Source: Microbacterium sp. APC 3901 (GTDB lineage: Bacteria > Actinomycetota > Actinomycetes > Actinomycetales > Microbacteriaceae). Taken from it: 64,000 nt of DNA. Where the stretch lies: NCBI RefSeq assembly GCF_030407765.1, contig NZ_JASDCU010000007.1, positions 30,338-94,337 of the forward strand, read 5' to 3'. Position numbers and translations under genes: made by a program. The notes under the pieces are model-generated. The model was given only the letters and a program-made list of their open reading frames with translations, was not told the origin of the DNA and did not search any database. Below, piece after piece: positions 44,442 to 52,882 of this stretch. How positions within the stretch are numbered: the stretch's first letter is position 1; each line of letters begins with the position of its first letter.

Positions 44442-45910
44442 GAGGTCTGCGACCCCTCCACCCACGCGAGGTACTCGTCGGAGACCGTGCCGGTGACATA
44501 TCGGCCGTCGAAGCAGCTCATGTCGAGATCGCTCAGCACGGAGCCCTCGGTGATCGCGGACTTGAGGTCCTCGACCTCCTGGTAGACCAGGTGATCGCAG
44601 CCCAGCACGGCGGCGATCTCGGGGATCGTCCGACCATGGGCGATGAGCTCGTGGCGCGACGGCATGTTGATGCCGTAGACGTGCGGGTATCGCACGGGCG
44701 GCGCTGCGGACGCGAACGTCACCGAGGTGGCACCGGCGTCACGGGCCATCTGGATGATCTCCTTCGACGTCGTGCCCCGCACGATCGAGTCGTCGATCAG
44801 CAGCACGTTCTTGCCCTGGAACTCGGTCGACATCGCATTCAGCTTCTGACGCACGCTCTTCTTGCGCACGGCCTGGCCGGGCATGATGAAGGTGCGCCCG
44901 ACGTAGCGGTTCTTGTAGAAGCCCTCGCGGTACTCGATGCCCAGCTTGCGGGCGACCTCCATGGCTGCGGGCCGAGACGAGTCGGGGATCGGCATGACGA
45001 CGTCGATCTTGTCCATCGGCACGTGCTTCGCGATCGTGTCGGCCAGCTTGTCGCCCATGCGCAGGCGGGACTCGTAGACCGAGACGCCGTTCATGACCGA
45101 GTCGGGTCGAGCCAGATAGACGTACTCGAACGCGCACGGCGCGAGCGTCGCGTCCTTCGCGCACTGCCTGCTGTGCAGTTCGCCCTCGTTCGTGATGAAG
45201 ATGGCCTCGCCGGGTTCGACCTCGCGGACCACCTCGTAGTCGGCGTTCTCGAGCACCAGCGACTCGCTCGCGACGACCCACTCGTCCCGGCCCTCTGCGC
45301 CGGGAACCGTCGAGGGACGACGCCCGAGGATGAGGGGGCGGATGCCGAAGGGGTCGCGGAATGCGAGCAGACCGTAGCCGGCGATGACCGCGATGACGGC
45401 GTATGCTCCCTCGATGCGCTCATGAGTGCGCTCGACGGCCTCGAAGACCCGCTCGGCGTCGAGGTCGACCGTCGAGGTCGTGTTCTGCAGCTCGCCGGCG
45501 AGCACGTTGAGCAGCAGCTCGGTGTCGCTCGAGGAGTTGAGGTGACGGCGGTCGCGCTGGGCCATGTCGGCCGTGAGCTCACGCGTGTTCGTCAGGTTGC
45601 CGTTGTGGATGAGGATGATGCCGTACGGCGCGTTCACGTAGAACGGCTGCATCTCCTCTTCGTTCGACGCCGTGCCCTTCGTGGCGTAGCGCACGTGACC
45701 GAGTCCGACGTTGCCGAGCAGTCCGCGCATGTCACGGGTGCGGAACGCCTCGCGCACCATGCCCTGTGCCTTGGCATTGTGCATCACGCCGTTCGCCTCA
45801 GCGGTCGCGATGCCCGTCGCATCCTGGCCGCGGTGCTGCAGCAGCAGGAGTGCGTCGTAGATGTCCTGATTGACCGGGGCAGAGCCCACCATTCCGACGA
45901 TGCCGCACAT
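44438..45910 (-). CDS. purF: Amidophosphoribosyltransferase
   Basis: 490 residues. Catalyses the first committed step of purine synthesis, PRPP + glutamine to phosphoribosylamine. Class II glutaminase N-terminus with the nucleophile Cys2 (MCGIVG) after Met removal; C-terminal PRTase domain with the PRPP loop LLIDDSIVRGTTS. Follows purM at 6 nt and overlaps an MFS gene downstream. No propeptide before Cys2, unlike Bacillus PurF. Confidence 0.96.
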   Translation of the reverse strand: MCGIVGMVGSAPVNQDIYDALLLLQHRGQDATGIATAEANGVMHNAKAQGMVREAFRTRDMRGLLGNVGLGHVRYATKGTASNEEEMQPFYVNAPYGIILIHNGNLTNTRELTADMAQRDRRHLNSSSDTELLLNVLAGELQNTTSTVDLDAERVFEAVERTHERIEGAYAVIAVIAGYGLLAFRDPFGIRPLILGRRPSTVPGAEGRDEWVVASESLVLENADYEVVREVEPGEAIFITNEGELHSRQCAKDATLAPCAFEYVYLARPDSVMNGVSVYESRLRMGDKLADTIAKHVPMDKIDVVMPIPDSSRPAAMEVARKLGIEYREGFYKNRYVGRTFIMPGQAVRKKSVRQKLNAMSTEFQGKNVLLIDDSIVRGTTSKEIIQMARDAGATSVTFASAAPPVRYPHVYGINMPSRHELIAHGRTIPEIAAVLGCDHLVYQEVEDLKSAITEGSVLSDLDMSCFDGRYVTGTVSDEYLAWVEGSQTS

Positions 45911-45916
45911 GGACTC

Positions 45917-47047
45917 TTACTTCGCTCCGTCCGCATAGGCGCCGACCAGGCGCACCGCTCCACCGTCGACGCCCTTGGCGCCCTGTTCGAACTCTCCTGC
46001 CGGACGCGCGCCGAAGCCCACGGTTCCGACCTGCCACGCGGCCATGCCGTCTGCCGCGAGCGCCGCGATGGCGGCATCCTTCTTGTCGGCCGCGATGATC
46101 GCGAGGAATCCGATGCCGAGGTTCCAGGTGCCCTCGGCCGATTCCAGCGTGGACCCGGCGATATCGCTGAGCACGCGGAAGACCGGGCTCGGCGACCACG
46201 TGCTGCGGTCGACCTCGGCCCAGCTGCCCTGCGGGAGCACACGGGCGAGGTTCGCCGCGATGCCGCCGCCGGTCACGTGGCTGAGCGAGTGCACTCCGCC
46301 CTCACCTGTCGTGCCGCCGAGCTGCTCGATCAGACGCAGCAGCGGAAGCGTGTAGAGGCGCGTCGGCTCGAGAAGAGCCTCGCCCCAGGTCCTGCCGAAG
46401 TCAGCGGCGTTGTCGCCGTAGCCGATTCCGGCGTTCGTGACGATGTGACGCACGAGCGAGTAGCCGTTGGAGTGCAGCCCGCTGGACTCCACGGCGAGCA
46501 CGACGTCTCCGTCCTGCACGCGATCGGCCCCGAGGATTCCGTCGGCCTCGACGACTCCGGTCGCAGCTCCTGCCACGTCATAGTCGCGCGGTCCGAGGAG
46601 CCCGGGATGCTCGGCGGTCTCGCCGCCGATGAGTGCGGTGCCGGTGGCGGTGCACGCCTCGGCGATGCCGCGCACGATGTCGGCGATGCGCTGCGGGAAG
46701 ACCTTGCCGCAGGCGATGTAGTCCGTCATGAAGAGCGGCTTGGCGCCCACCACGACGATGTCGTCGACGACCATGCCGACGAGGTCCTGGCCGATCGTGT
46801 CGTGCTTGTCGATGGCCTGCGCGATGGCGACCTTCGTGCCGACGCCGTCTGTGCTGGTCGCGAGCAGCGGGCGACGGAAGTCGCGCAGCGCGCTCGCGTC
46901 GAACAGCCCGGCGAATCCGCCGACACCGCCGAGCACTTCAGGGCCGTGCGTAGCGCGCACGGAAGATTTCATCAGCTCGACGGCGAGATCGCCTGCAGCG
47001 GTATCGACGCCGGCTTCGGAATAGGGATTGGTGGGGGAGGCAGCCAC
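45917..47047 (-). CDS. purM: Phosphoribosylformylglycinamidine cyclo-ligase
   Basis: 376-residue AIR synthetase, which closes the imidazole ring from FGAM with ATP. Landmarks: EAGVDTAAGDLAVELMK, STDGVGTKVAIA, VVVGAKPLFMTDYIACG, LIGGETAEHPG and the GEGGVHSLSHVTGGGI segment. GTG at 47047 is 6 nt after a TAGGCT box (leaderless). Heads the purM-purF-MFS operon and is divergent from 47110. Confidence 0.95.
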   Translation of the reverse strand: MAASPTNPYSEAGVDTAAGDLAVELMKSSVRATHGPEVLGGVGGFAGLFDASALRDFRRPLLATSTDGVGTKVAIAQAIDKHDTIGQDLVGMVVDDIVVVGAKPLFMTDYIACGKVFPQRIADIVRGIAEACTATGTALIGGETAEHPGLLGPRDYDVAGAATGVVEADGILGADRVQDGDVVLAVESSGLHSNGYSLVRHIVTNAGIGYGDNAADFGRTWGEALLEPTRLYTLPLLRLIEQLGGTTGEGGVHSLSHVTGGGIAANLARVLPQGSWAEVDRSTWSPSPVFRVLSDIAGSTLESAEGTWNLGIGFLAIIAADKKDAAIAALAADGMAAWQVGTVGFGARPAGEFEQGAKGVDGGAVRLVGAYADGAK

Positions 47048-47053
47048 CCCTCC

Positions 47054-47059
47054 AGCCTA
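47054..47059 (-). promoter_or_regulatory. Leaderless -10 box of purM
   Basis: TAGGCT on the minus strand, ending 6 nt before the GTG at 47047. Only 38 bp separate it from the opposite-facing -10 at 47098, so the two transcripts share upstream DNA. Confidence 0.7.
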
Positions 47060-47097
47060 CCGCCCGCGGGCCCCTCCTCTCCCCGCCCTCGATCTCC

Positions 47098-47103
47098 TAC
47101 GAT
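47098..47103 (+). promoter_or_regulatory. Leaderless -10 box of the gene at 47110
   Basis: TACGAT ends 6 nt before the ATG. Confidence 0.7.
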
Positions 47104-47109
47104 GGGGCC

Positions 47110-47742
47110 ATGGCCGACAAGCCGCAGTGGTTGATCCGCGAAGACGCGAGCGTTCCGGTGCTCGTCGCGCTCGCAGTGCGACAATCGCTCGGCATCCGGG
47201 CTCCCGAAGACCTTCCGAGCCTGCGCGATCTACCGGTCAGAGCACCGGATGCCGTCGAGGTGACGCCCGAGCTCGAGAAGCAGTGGCGCGACTACTGGGA
47301 CATGACGGTCGAGCCCCGAGCGCACCCCTCCGGCGTGCCGCTCGAGCTCGTCGAGGGCTTCGACACCCTCGTGGCCCTGCCGGCGACCGGTGCCGAGCAG
47401 CTCGCCGCGGCGATCGTGCCGCACGCCGAGTCGGCGATGCACTTCGCCCGCGTCGCGCACGATCGGTACGTCGCGTCGATCCGCAGTTCGATGGCGAGCC
47501 GGTCGGGCAACGGCAGCATCGGCGGCGAGGCGTACCGCGCCTATGCGAGTGCGATCGCCGAATTCGAGCGCGAGATCGGGCGGCGGGCGCATTCCTTCGA
47601 GCTCAACGTGCAGGTGCTGCCGCTCTCGCAGCGGGGGATCTGGTGGATCGGCGCCCTCACGGTCGCAGTGACCGACGGACTGCGGCGCGACGTGGTCTCG
47701 TTCGACGCGGCGATCCGGCCGATCATCGCAGAGCTGGCCTGA
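47110..47742 (+). CDS. Conserved protein of unknown function
   Basis: 210-residue soluble protein with no family I can name. It has a central Pro/Glu-rich region (about 40-80), a run of Arg and Ser (SIRSSMASRSGNGS) and a hydrophobic C-terminal third with WWIGALTVAVTDGL. No signal peptide. Divergent from purM and convergent with the small membrane gene at 47767, so it may be a fixed neighbour of purM in this family. Confidence 0.55.
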   Translation: MADKPQWLIREDASVPVLVALAVRQSLGIRAPEDLPSLRDLPVRAPDAVEVTPELEKQWRDYWDMTVEPRAHPSGVPLELVEGFDTLVALPATGAEQLAAAIVPHAESAMHFARVAHDRYVASIRSSMASRSGNGSIGGEAYRAYASAIAEFEREIGRRAHSFELNVQVLPLSQRGIWWIGALTVAVTDGLRRDVVSFDAAIRPIIAELA

Positions 47743-47766
47743 CGGGCCCGCTGCGCGTCTACCGGG

Positions 47767-48081
47767 TCAGTCGTTCTCGATGATGGTCTCGTGCTCTACC
47801 GTGACGACGTGATCGTGGCGGCGGGCGAGGCGCTCGAGGATCAGCGCGACGACGCTCGCGAGTGCGAAGCCGATCGGGACGGTCCACAGCAGCAGGAATC
47901 CGAACACCTGTCCGGGCGGATACACGACGCCTGCCGCTTCAGAGGGCTCGTAGCTGCCCATCATCGTCAGGATGCCGGCGGCGATGATGCCGAGCACGAC
48001 GCCGATGCCCATGAACACGCCGAAGCGCGGCACGCGGCGGACGGTCGCCTCGACCGTCTGGGGGGAATCGTGGGAGGACAT
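47767..48081 (-). CDS. Small membrane protein of unknown function
   Basis: 104 residues with two transmembrane helices (about 22-42 and 58-82) joined by a MGSYEPSEAAGVVYPPGQ loop, and a His/Glu-rich cytoplasmic tail. No family assigned. ATG at 48081 preceded by a possible GAGAAT leaderless box (48088-48093). Confidence 0.55.
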   Translation of the reverse strand: MSSHDSPQTVEATVRRVPRFGVFMGIGVVLGIIAAGILTMMGSYEPSEAAGVVYPPGQVFGFLLLWTVPIGFALASVVALILERLARRHDHVVTVEHETIIEND

Positions 48082-48087
48082 GCATCC

Positions 48088-48093
48088 ATTCTC
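48088..48093 (-). promoter_or_regulatory. Possible leaderless -10 box of the small membrane gene
   Basis: GAGAAT on the minus strand, 6 nt before the ATG at 48081. Weaker match to TANNNT. Confidence 0.4.
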
Positions 48094-48177
48094 CCACCGT
48101 TGCCTGTGGGTGGGGTGCCGGTCTCGCGCGCTTCTCGGCGTCGCCGCAGCGCGACCTCCGCCGGCGCCTCCTCCCGG

Positions 48178-48549
48178 TCAGGGGCGCAGCGGCAGGACGT
48201 CAGACAGATCGGCACGGGTGCCTGAGGCGCTGACCCGACCGGAGGCGGCGGCATCCGACCAGTGCTCCGTGCCCGTGGCGACGGCGATCCAGGTCGCGGG
48301 GTCCATCTCGACGACGTTCGGCGGAGTGCCGCGCGTATGCCGAGGGCCCTGGATCACCTGCACGGCACCGAACGGCGGCACCCGCACCTCGACGCTGTTG
48401 CCCGGAGCCTTCTCGTCGAGCAGCTGCAGCAGGTAGCGCACGACCGTCGCGAGATCGGTGCGCTGCGGCTTCTCTCCGGCCGCATCCGCCCGGCGCACCG
48501 CATCGAGCGCCGCACGGCCGTCGATGATGTCGATCTTCCTGGAGGGCAT
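48178..48549 (-). CDS. Sterol carrier family protein
   Basis: 123-residue protein with SCP2-like composition: a helix-rich N-terminal half that includes RTDLATVVRYLLQLLDEK, then EVRVPPFGAVQVIQG and DPATWIAVATG, the pattern of the actinobacterial 'sterol carrier' (MDMPI-like/SCP2) group seen next to purine genes. ATG at 48549 is fixed by a leaderless TACCCT. Lipid binding and function unproven. Confidence 0.65.
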   Translation of the reverse strand: MPSRKIDIIDGRAALDAVRRADAAGEKPQRTDLATVVRYLLQLLDEKAPGNSVEVRVPPFGAVQVIQGPRHTRGTPPNVVEMDPATWIAVATGTEHWSDAAASGRVSASGTRADLSDVLPLRP

Positions 48550-48555
48550 GGGAAC

Positions 48556-48561
48556 AGGGTA
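48556..48561 (-). promoter_or_regulatory. Leaderless -10 box of the sterol carrier gene
   Basis: TACCCT on the minus strand, 6 nt before the ATG at 48549. Confidence 0.6.
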
Positions 48562-48635
48562 CGCCGAGCCTGTTCCCCGCTGCGGGCGCGTGCGCTTCGC
48601 ACGTCGGCTTCCGCCCCGGGCGGTCAGAGCAGGCA

Positions 48636-48641
48636 TAGGCT
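48636..48641 (+). promoter_or_regulatory. Leaderless -10 box of the NUDIX gene
   Basis: TAGGCT, 7 nt before the ATG at 48649. Confidence 0.65.
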
Positions 48642-48648
48642 CGAGGCG

Positions 48649-49329
48649 ATGAGCCAGAATCCCGACACCCTGCACGGCGCGAGAGCCCAGCTGCTCGCCG
48701 CGGCGCAGCGCAGCGAGGGCTGGACGAGGCCCCTGCCTCCGGTCGACGACGACGCGCATCCGGCATCCGTGCTCGTGCTGTTCGGAAAGCTCGACAGCAT
48801 CCCGGCGCAGACCGACGCCGCGATCATGGCCGCCGACCTCGACGTGCTGCTGCAGCGCCGAGCGGCGACCCTGTCGTCGCACCCCGGACAGGTGTCATTC
48901 CCGGGCGGTCGCGCCGAAGAGGCGGATGCGGATGCCGTCGCCACCGCCCTGCGCGAGGCCGAAGAGGAGACGGGCCTCGACCCCGCGGGCGTCGAGATCC
49001 TCGCCACCCTCTCCGAGATCCCGCTCGCCGCGAGCAACCACATGGTCACCCCCGTGCTCGGCTGGTGGCGTTCGCCGTCGCGTGTGGCGGCCGTGGATCA
49101 CGCCGAGACGGTCGACGTATTCCGTGTGCCCGTGGCGCAGCTGCTCGACCCCGCGACCCGATTCACGTCGACGATCCACCGAATGGGTCGCACCTGGAAG
49201 GGGCCGGCGTTCGATGTCGACGGCACGATCGTGTGGGGCTTCACGGCGATGGTGCTCGATGCGCTGTTCGACGCCGCCGGCTGGACCGTGCCGTGGGACG
49301 CCTCGGCGGAGCGCCCCGTCACGCTCTGA
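48649..49329 (+). CDS. NUDIX hydrolase, CoA pyrophosphatase-like
   Basis: 226 residues. The NUDIX box runs GGRAEEADAD...REAEEETGL with the two-residue EExG metal site, preceded by SSHPGQVSFPGG, the LLTxR/HxGQxxFPGG signature of CoA diphosphatases (PCD1/YeaB type, PF00293). Predicted to cleave CoA or its derivatives to phosphopantetheine and 3',5'-ADP. Start ATG at 48649 from the leaderless box. Precedes purD by 47 nt with its own transcription signal there. Confidence 0.87.
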   Translation: MSQNPDTLHGARAQLLAAAQRSEGWTRPLPPVDDDAHPASVLVLFGKLDSIPAQTDAAIMAADLDVLLQRRAATLSSHPGQVSFPGGRAEEADADAVATALREAEEETGLDPAGVEILATLSEIPLAASNHMVTPVLGWWRSPSRVAAVDHAETVDVFRVPVAQLLDPATRFTSTIHRMGRTWKGPAFDVDGTIVWGFTAMVLDALFDAAGWTVPWDASAERPVTL

Positions 49330-49364
49330 GGCGCAACCAGCCGACACCCTCGCGCCCGCCTCGG

Positions 49365-49370
49365 TAGTCT
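49365..49370 (+). promoter_or_regulatory. Leaderless -10 box of purD
   Basis: TAGTCT, 6 nt before the GTG at 49377. Confidence 0.7.
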
Positions 49371-49376
49371 GGACGG

Positions 49377-50654
49377 GTGAAGATTCTCGTCCTCGGTTCC
49401 GGTGCCCGTGAGCACGCGATCATCCTCGCTCTGCGAGCAGAGACCGCGGAGCACGAGATCGTCGTCGCCCCCGGCAACGCCGGAATCGCGCAGGACGCGA
49501 CGCCGGTCGCGCTCGACATGCTCGACGGCGCCGCAGTGACCTCGTTCGCGAACGAGCACGCCGTCGACCTCGTGGTCGTCGGACCCGAGGCCCCGTTGGT
49601 CGTGGGTGTCGCCGACGTGCTGCGCGCGCACGGCATCCCCGTGTTCGGCCCCGGCAGGGCGGCGGCTCAGCTCGAAGGGTCGAAGTCGTTCGCGAAGCGC
49701 ATCATGGATGCCGCCGGCGTGCCGACCGGACGAGCGGTGCGCGCCACCACCACCGCCGAGGTCGAGGCCGCGTTCGACGACCTCGGTGCCCCGCACGTGG
49801 TCAAGGCCGATGGGCTCGCCGCGGGCAAGGGCGTCATCGTGACCTCGGATCGCGCCGAGGCGCTCGCGCACGCCGAGCACTACCTGCCGTCGGGCCCCGT
49901 GCTCATCGAGGAGTTCCTCTCCGGCCCCGAGGTCTCGCTGTTCTTCCTGAGCGACGGCGACACCGTGCGCGCGCTCAGCCCTGCCCAGGACTTCAAGCGC
50001 GCGCTCGACGGCGACGAAGGCCCCAACACGGGCGGCATGGGCGCCTACTCTCCGCTGCCGTGGCTCGCCGATCAGTTCGGCAGCGAGCAGGCCTTCGTCG
50101 AAGAGGTCACGCGTGACGTCGCACTGCCCGTGATCCGTCAGCTCGACGAAGAGGGCACCCCGTTCATCGGCCTCCTCTACGCGGGCCTCATCCTGACTCC
50201 CGCCGGCGTGCGCGTGATCGAGTTCAACGCGCGCTTCGGCGACCCCGAGACCCAGATCGTGCTGCCTCGCCTCGTGACGCCACTGTCGGAGCTGCTGTTC
50301 GCCGCGGCATCCGGCACTCTCGAAGACCAGCCGGAGCCGGTCTTCAGCGATGACGTCGCCATCACGGTCGTCCTCGCCAGCGAGGGCTACCCCGAGGCTC
50401 CGCAGACCGGCCGCCCGATCGAGGGCCTCGCCGATGCGGAAGCCGTCGAGGGCGTGCGTCTCGTGCACGCTGCGACCGCCAGCCCCGATGCGCCCGGAGG
50501 CTCGCTGATCGCGACCGGCGGTCGCGTGCTCAACGTCGTCGCCGTGGCCTCCGACTTCCGCACCGCGCGTGACCGGGCATACGAGGCCATCGGCCGCATC
50601 ACGCTCGACGGCTCGCACTTCCGCACCGACATCGCCGCCCGCGTCGCGGAGTAG
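49377..50654 (+). CDS. purD: Phosphoribosylamine-glycine ligase
   Basis: 425-residue GAR synthetase joining glycine to phosphoribosylamine with ATP. N-terminal MKILVLGSGAREHAI, ATP-grasp central region (KADGLAAGKGVIV), the GPNTGGMGAYSP signature, and RFGDPETQ metal-binding loop. Second step of the same pathway as purF upstream; not in the same operon but near. GTG start set by a leaderless promoter. Confidence 0.96.
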   Translation: MKILVLGSGAREHAIILALRAETAEHEIVVAPGNAGIAQDATPVALDMLDGAAVTSFANEHAVDLVVVGPEAPLVVGVADVLRAHGIPVFGPGRAAAQLEGSKSFAKRIMDAAGVPTGRAVRATTTAEVEAAFDDLGAPHVVKADGLAAGKGVIVTSDRAEALAHAEHYLPSGPVLIEEFLSGPEVSLFFLSDGDTVRALSPAQDFKRALDGDEGPNTGGMGAYSPLPWLADQFGSEQAFVEEVTRDVALPVIRQLDEEGTPFIGLLYAGLILTPAGVRVIEFNARFGDPETQIVLPRLVTPLSELLFAAASGTLEDQPEPVFSDDVAITVVLASEGYPEAPQTGRPIEGLADAEAVEGVRLVHAATASPDAPGGSLIATGGRVLNVVAVASDFRTARDRAYEAIGRITLDGSHFRTDIAARVAE

Positions 50655-50676
50655 CCCCGAGCGCCCGGCAGCGCGG

Positions 50677-51207
50677 CTAGAGGGTGATCCAGTACCGGCG
50701 GAGCATGGCGTGACCACGCGCAGACTGGTCGCTGACGTCCTGCAGCACACCTCCGGCACCCTCGATCGTGCGGTAGGAGCCGACGTTGTCGTCGTCGCAC
50801 GTGACGAGCACCCGCTCCAGACCGATCTCGCGTGCCCGCTCCAGACCGAGACGCAGCGCCGCTGAGGCGTAGCCCTGACGACGTCGCGACTCGCGGACCG
50901 AATACCCGATGTGTCCGCCCGCCTCACGGAGCCACTCGTTGAGCTCATGCCGGAACGACAGGAACCCGACGACCTCGCCGTCGTCGACGATCCAGTACAG
51001 ATCGTTGTGCACGGCATCCTCGGGCAGATCGGCCGCGGTGTCGGCGAGCATCGTCGACTTCTCGATCAGGGCAGCGAGCGTCGCACGATCCGGGGTGACC
51101 GGGGCCTGCAGACCCGATCCGTCGACGTGCCCGTCACCGAATTCGGCGACGGCGGCCGCCCAGGAGTCGAACAGGTCGGTGGTGGGCCTCGTGAGCTCGA
51201 TCGTCAT
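50677..51207 (-). CDS. GNAT family N-acetyltransferase
   Basis: 176 residues of GNAT fold: DGEVVGFLSFRHEL, HIGYSVRESRRRQGYASAALRLGLERAREIG (acetyl-CoA loop R/Q-x-x-G-x-G/A) and VLVTCDDDNVGSYRTIE. Pattern fits the uncharacterised YjdF/YkkB-like small-molecule acetyltransferases. No neighbours of clear relevance, so substrate unknown. Confidence 0.87.
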   Translation of the reverse strand: MTIELTRPTTDLFDSWAAAVAEFGDGHVDGSGLQAPVTPDRATLAALIEKSTMLADTAADLPEDAVHNDLYWIVDDGEVVGFLSFRHELNEWLREAGGHIGYSVRESRRRQGYASAALRLGLERAREIGLERVLVTCDDDNVGSYRTIEGAGGVLQDVSDQSARGHAMLRRYWITL

Positions 51208-51304
51208 CGCCCGATGACATCACATCGAGGTTCCCGGGGGCAAACCCGAGAGCCGGGCCATCCGCACGACCGTGCGGAAGACCCGACTCGTCGTCCGGGG
51301 CGGG

Positions 51305-52882
51305 TCACGCCGCGGGAGCTGACGCCTCTGCGGGGGCGGATGCCGCAGCGTCCGCCTTGTCGTAGCGGCCGAGGAAGAGCGACGCCACGAGGGCTATGAC
51401 CATCACGCACGCCGGCAGCAGGATCGCCTGCGACATGCCGGCGGCGAATCCCTCGGCGACCTGCGGCGGGAGTGATCCGCCGCCTTCGACCCCCGCGGGA
51501 GCGTCGGCGAGACCCGGCAGGTTGGCCTCGAGACGTGACTGCATGAACGCGGCGATCGATGCCGAGCCGATGACCGATCCGATGGTGCGCGTCGTGTTGT
51601 AGATGCCGGCGCCGGCTCCGGCCTGGCGGGGAGGCAGCTTGCGGGTCGCGGTGGTGGCGAGCGGTCCCCACATGCCGGCGTTGCCGACGCCCATCAGCGC
51701 CGAGGGCAGCAGGAACATCCAGATCTCGGTGTCCATGTTGATCAGGGCCGAATACCAGACGAGCGCGACCACCACGCAGAGCAGACCCGGGATGAGGATG
51801 ATCCGCGGGTCGATGCGGTCGAGCAGCTTGCCGGCGAACGGGGCGAGCACTCCAGACAGCACGGCCATGGGGATCAGCAGCAGAGCGGCCTGGGTCGGGG
51901 TGAGTCCTCGCGCCGTCTGCAGGAAGAACATCATCGGCAGCGACATGCTCGTCACGGTGAAGCCGACCGCGGCGATCGCCACGTTCGCCCCCGAGAAGTT
52001 GCGGTCGCGGAACAGCGCGAGAGGCACCAGAGCCTCGCTGCGCGTGCGCGCCTGCTGCACGATGAAGAGGGCGAGCACGACGAGGCCGGCGATGATGATG
52101 CTCCACACCGAGATCGGTCCCCAGATGACGCCCCAGTCGAACTTCTCGCCCTCCTGAAGTCCGAAGACGATGAGGAACAGCGCCACCGCGCTGAGGACGA
52201 CGCCCAGGACGTCGAAGCGGTGGGCGCTGGTCTGCAGCTTCGGCACGAGTCTCCAGGCGAGCACGAAGGCGACGACCCCGACGGGGATGTTGACGAAGAA
52301 GATCCACTCCCAGCCGAAGCCGTCGACGAGCAGGCCGCCGACGAGCGGTCCCACCAGCGTCGCGACGCCGGCCGTCGCACCCCACAGCCCCATGGCGGCG
52401 CCGCGGCGCTCGGGTGGGAAGGTTCGGGTGATCACGGCCATCGTCTGCGGCGTCATGAAGGCGGCGCCGAGCCCCTGCACCGCACGAGCGGCGATCAGCA
52501 TCTCGAGCGAGTTCGACAGCCCGCACCAGAGCGACGCGAGAGTGAAGATGGCGAGGCCGATGAGGTAGATGTTCTTCGGGCCGAAGCGGTCGCCGAGGCG
52601 TCCGGTGATCAGCAGCGGCACCGCATACGCCAGCAGATAGGCGCTGGTGACCCACACGACGTTGTCGAGGTTGTTGGTGGTCGGATCGAGGGCGGCCTTG
52701 ATCGCGGGGTTCGCGACCGAGACGATCGTCGTGTCGACGAGGATCATGAAGAAGCCGATCACGAGCGCCCAGAGCGCGGGCCAGGGGCTCGCGGGTCGGT
52801 GCCCTGCGGCGAAGGTGCCGGTCGAGGGACCGGATGACGCGGATGCCGTGGGCCGGCCTCCGGTCGAGGGGGAATCGGTCAT
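51305..52882 (-). CDS. MFS multidrug exporter, DHA2 family (14 TM)
   Basis: 525-residue EmrB/QacA-type drug:H+ antiporter. Conserved motifs: LVDTTIVSVANP in TM1, GRLGDRFGPKN between TM2 and 3, and GWEWIFFVNIPVG (motif C region) in TM5-6. The N-terminal ~33 residues are Ser/Pro/Gly-rich and cytoplasmic. The ATG at 52882 overlaps the PadR stop by 4 nt, so it is co-translated with its regulator. Probable drug efflux pump. Confidence 0.92.
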   Translation of the reverse strand: MTDSPSTGGRPTASASSGPSTGTFAAGHRPASPWPALWALVIGFFMILVDTTIVSVANPAIKAALDPTTNNLDNVVWVTSAYLLAYAVPLLITGRLGDRFGPKNIYLIGLAIFTLASLWCGLSNSLEMLIAARAVQGLGAAFMTPQTMAVITRTFPPERRGAAMGLWGATAGVATLVGPLVGGLLVDGFGWEWIFFVNIPVGVVAFVLAWRLVPKLQTSAHRFDVLGVVLSAVALFLIVFGLQEGEKFDWGVIWGPISVWSIIIAGLVVLALFIVQQARTRSEALVPLALFRDRNFSGANVAIAAVGFTVTSMSLPMMFFLQTARGLTPTQAALLLIPMAVLSGVLAPFAGKLLDRIDPRIILIPGLLCVVVALVWYSALINMDTEIWMFLLPSALMGVGNAGMWGPLATTATRKLPPRQAGAGAGIYNTTRTIGSVIGSASIAAFMQSRLEANLPGLADAPAGVEGGGSLPPQVAEGFAAGMSQAILLPACVMVIALVASLFLGRYDKADAAASAPAEASAPAA

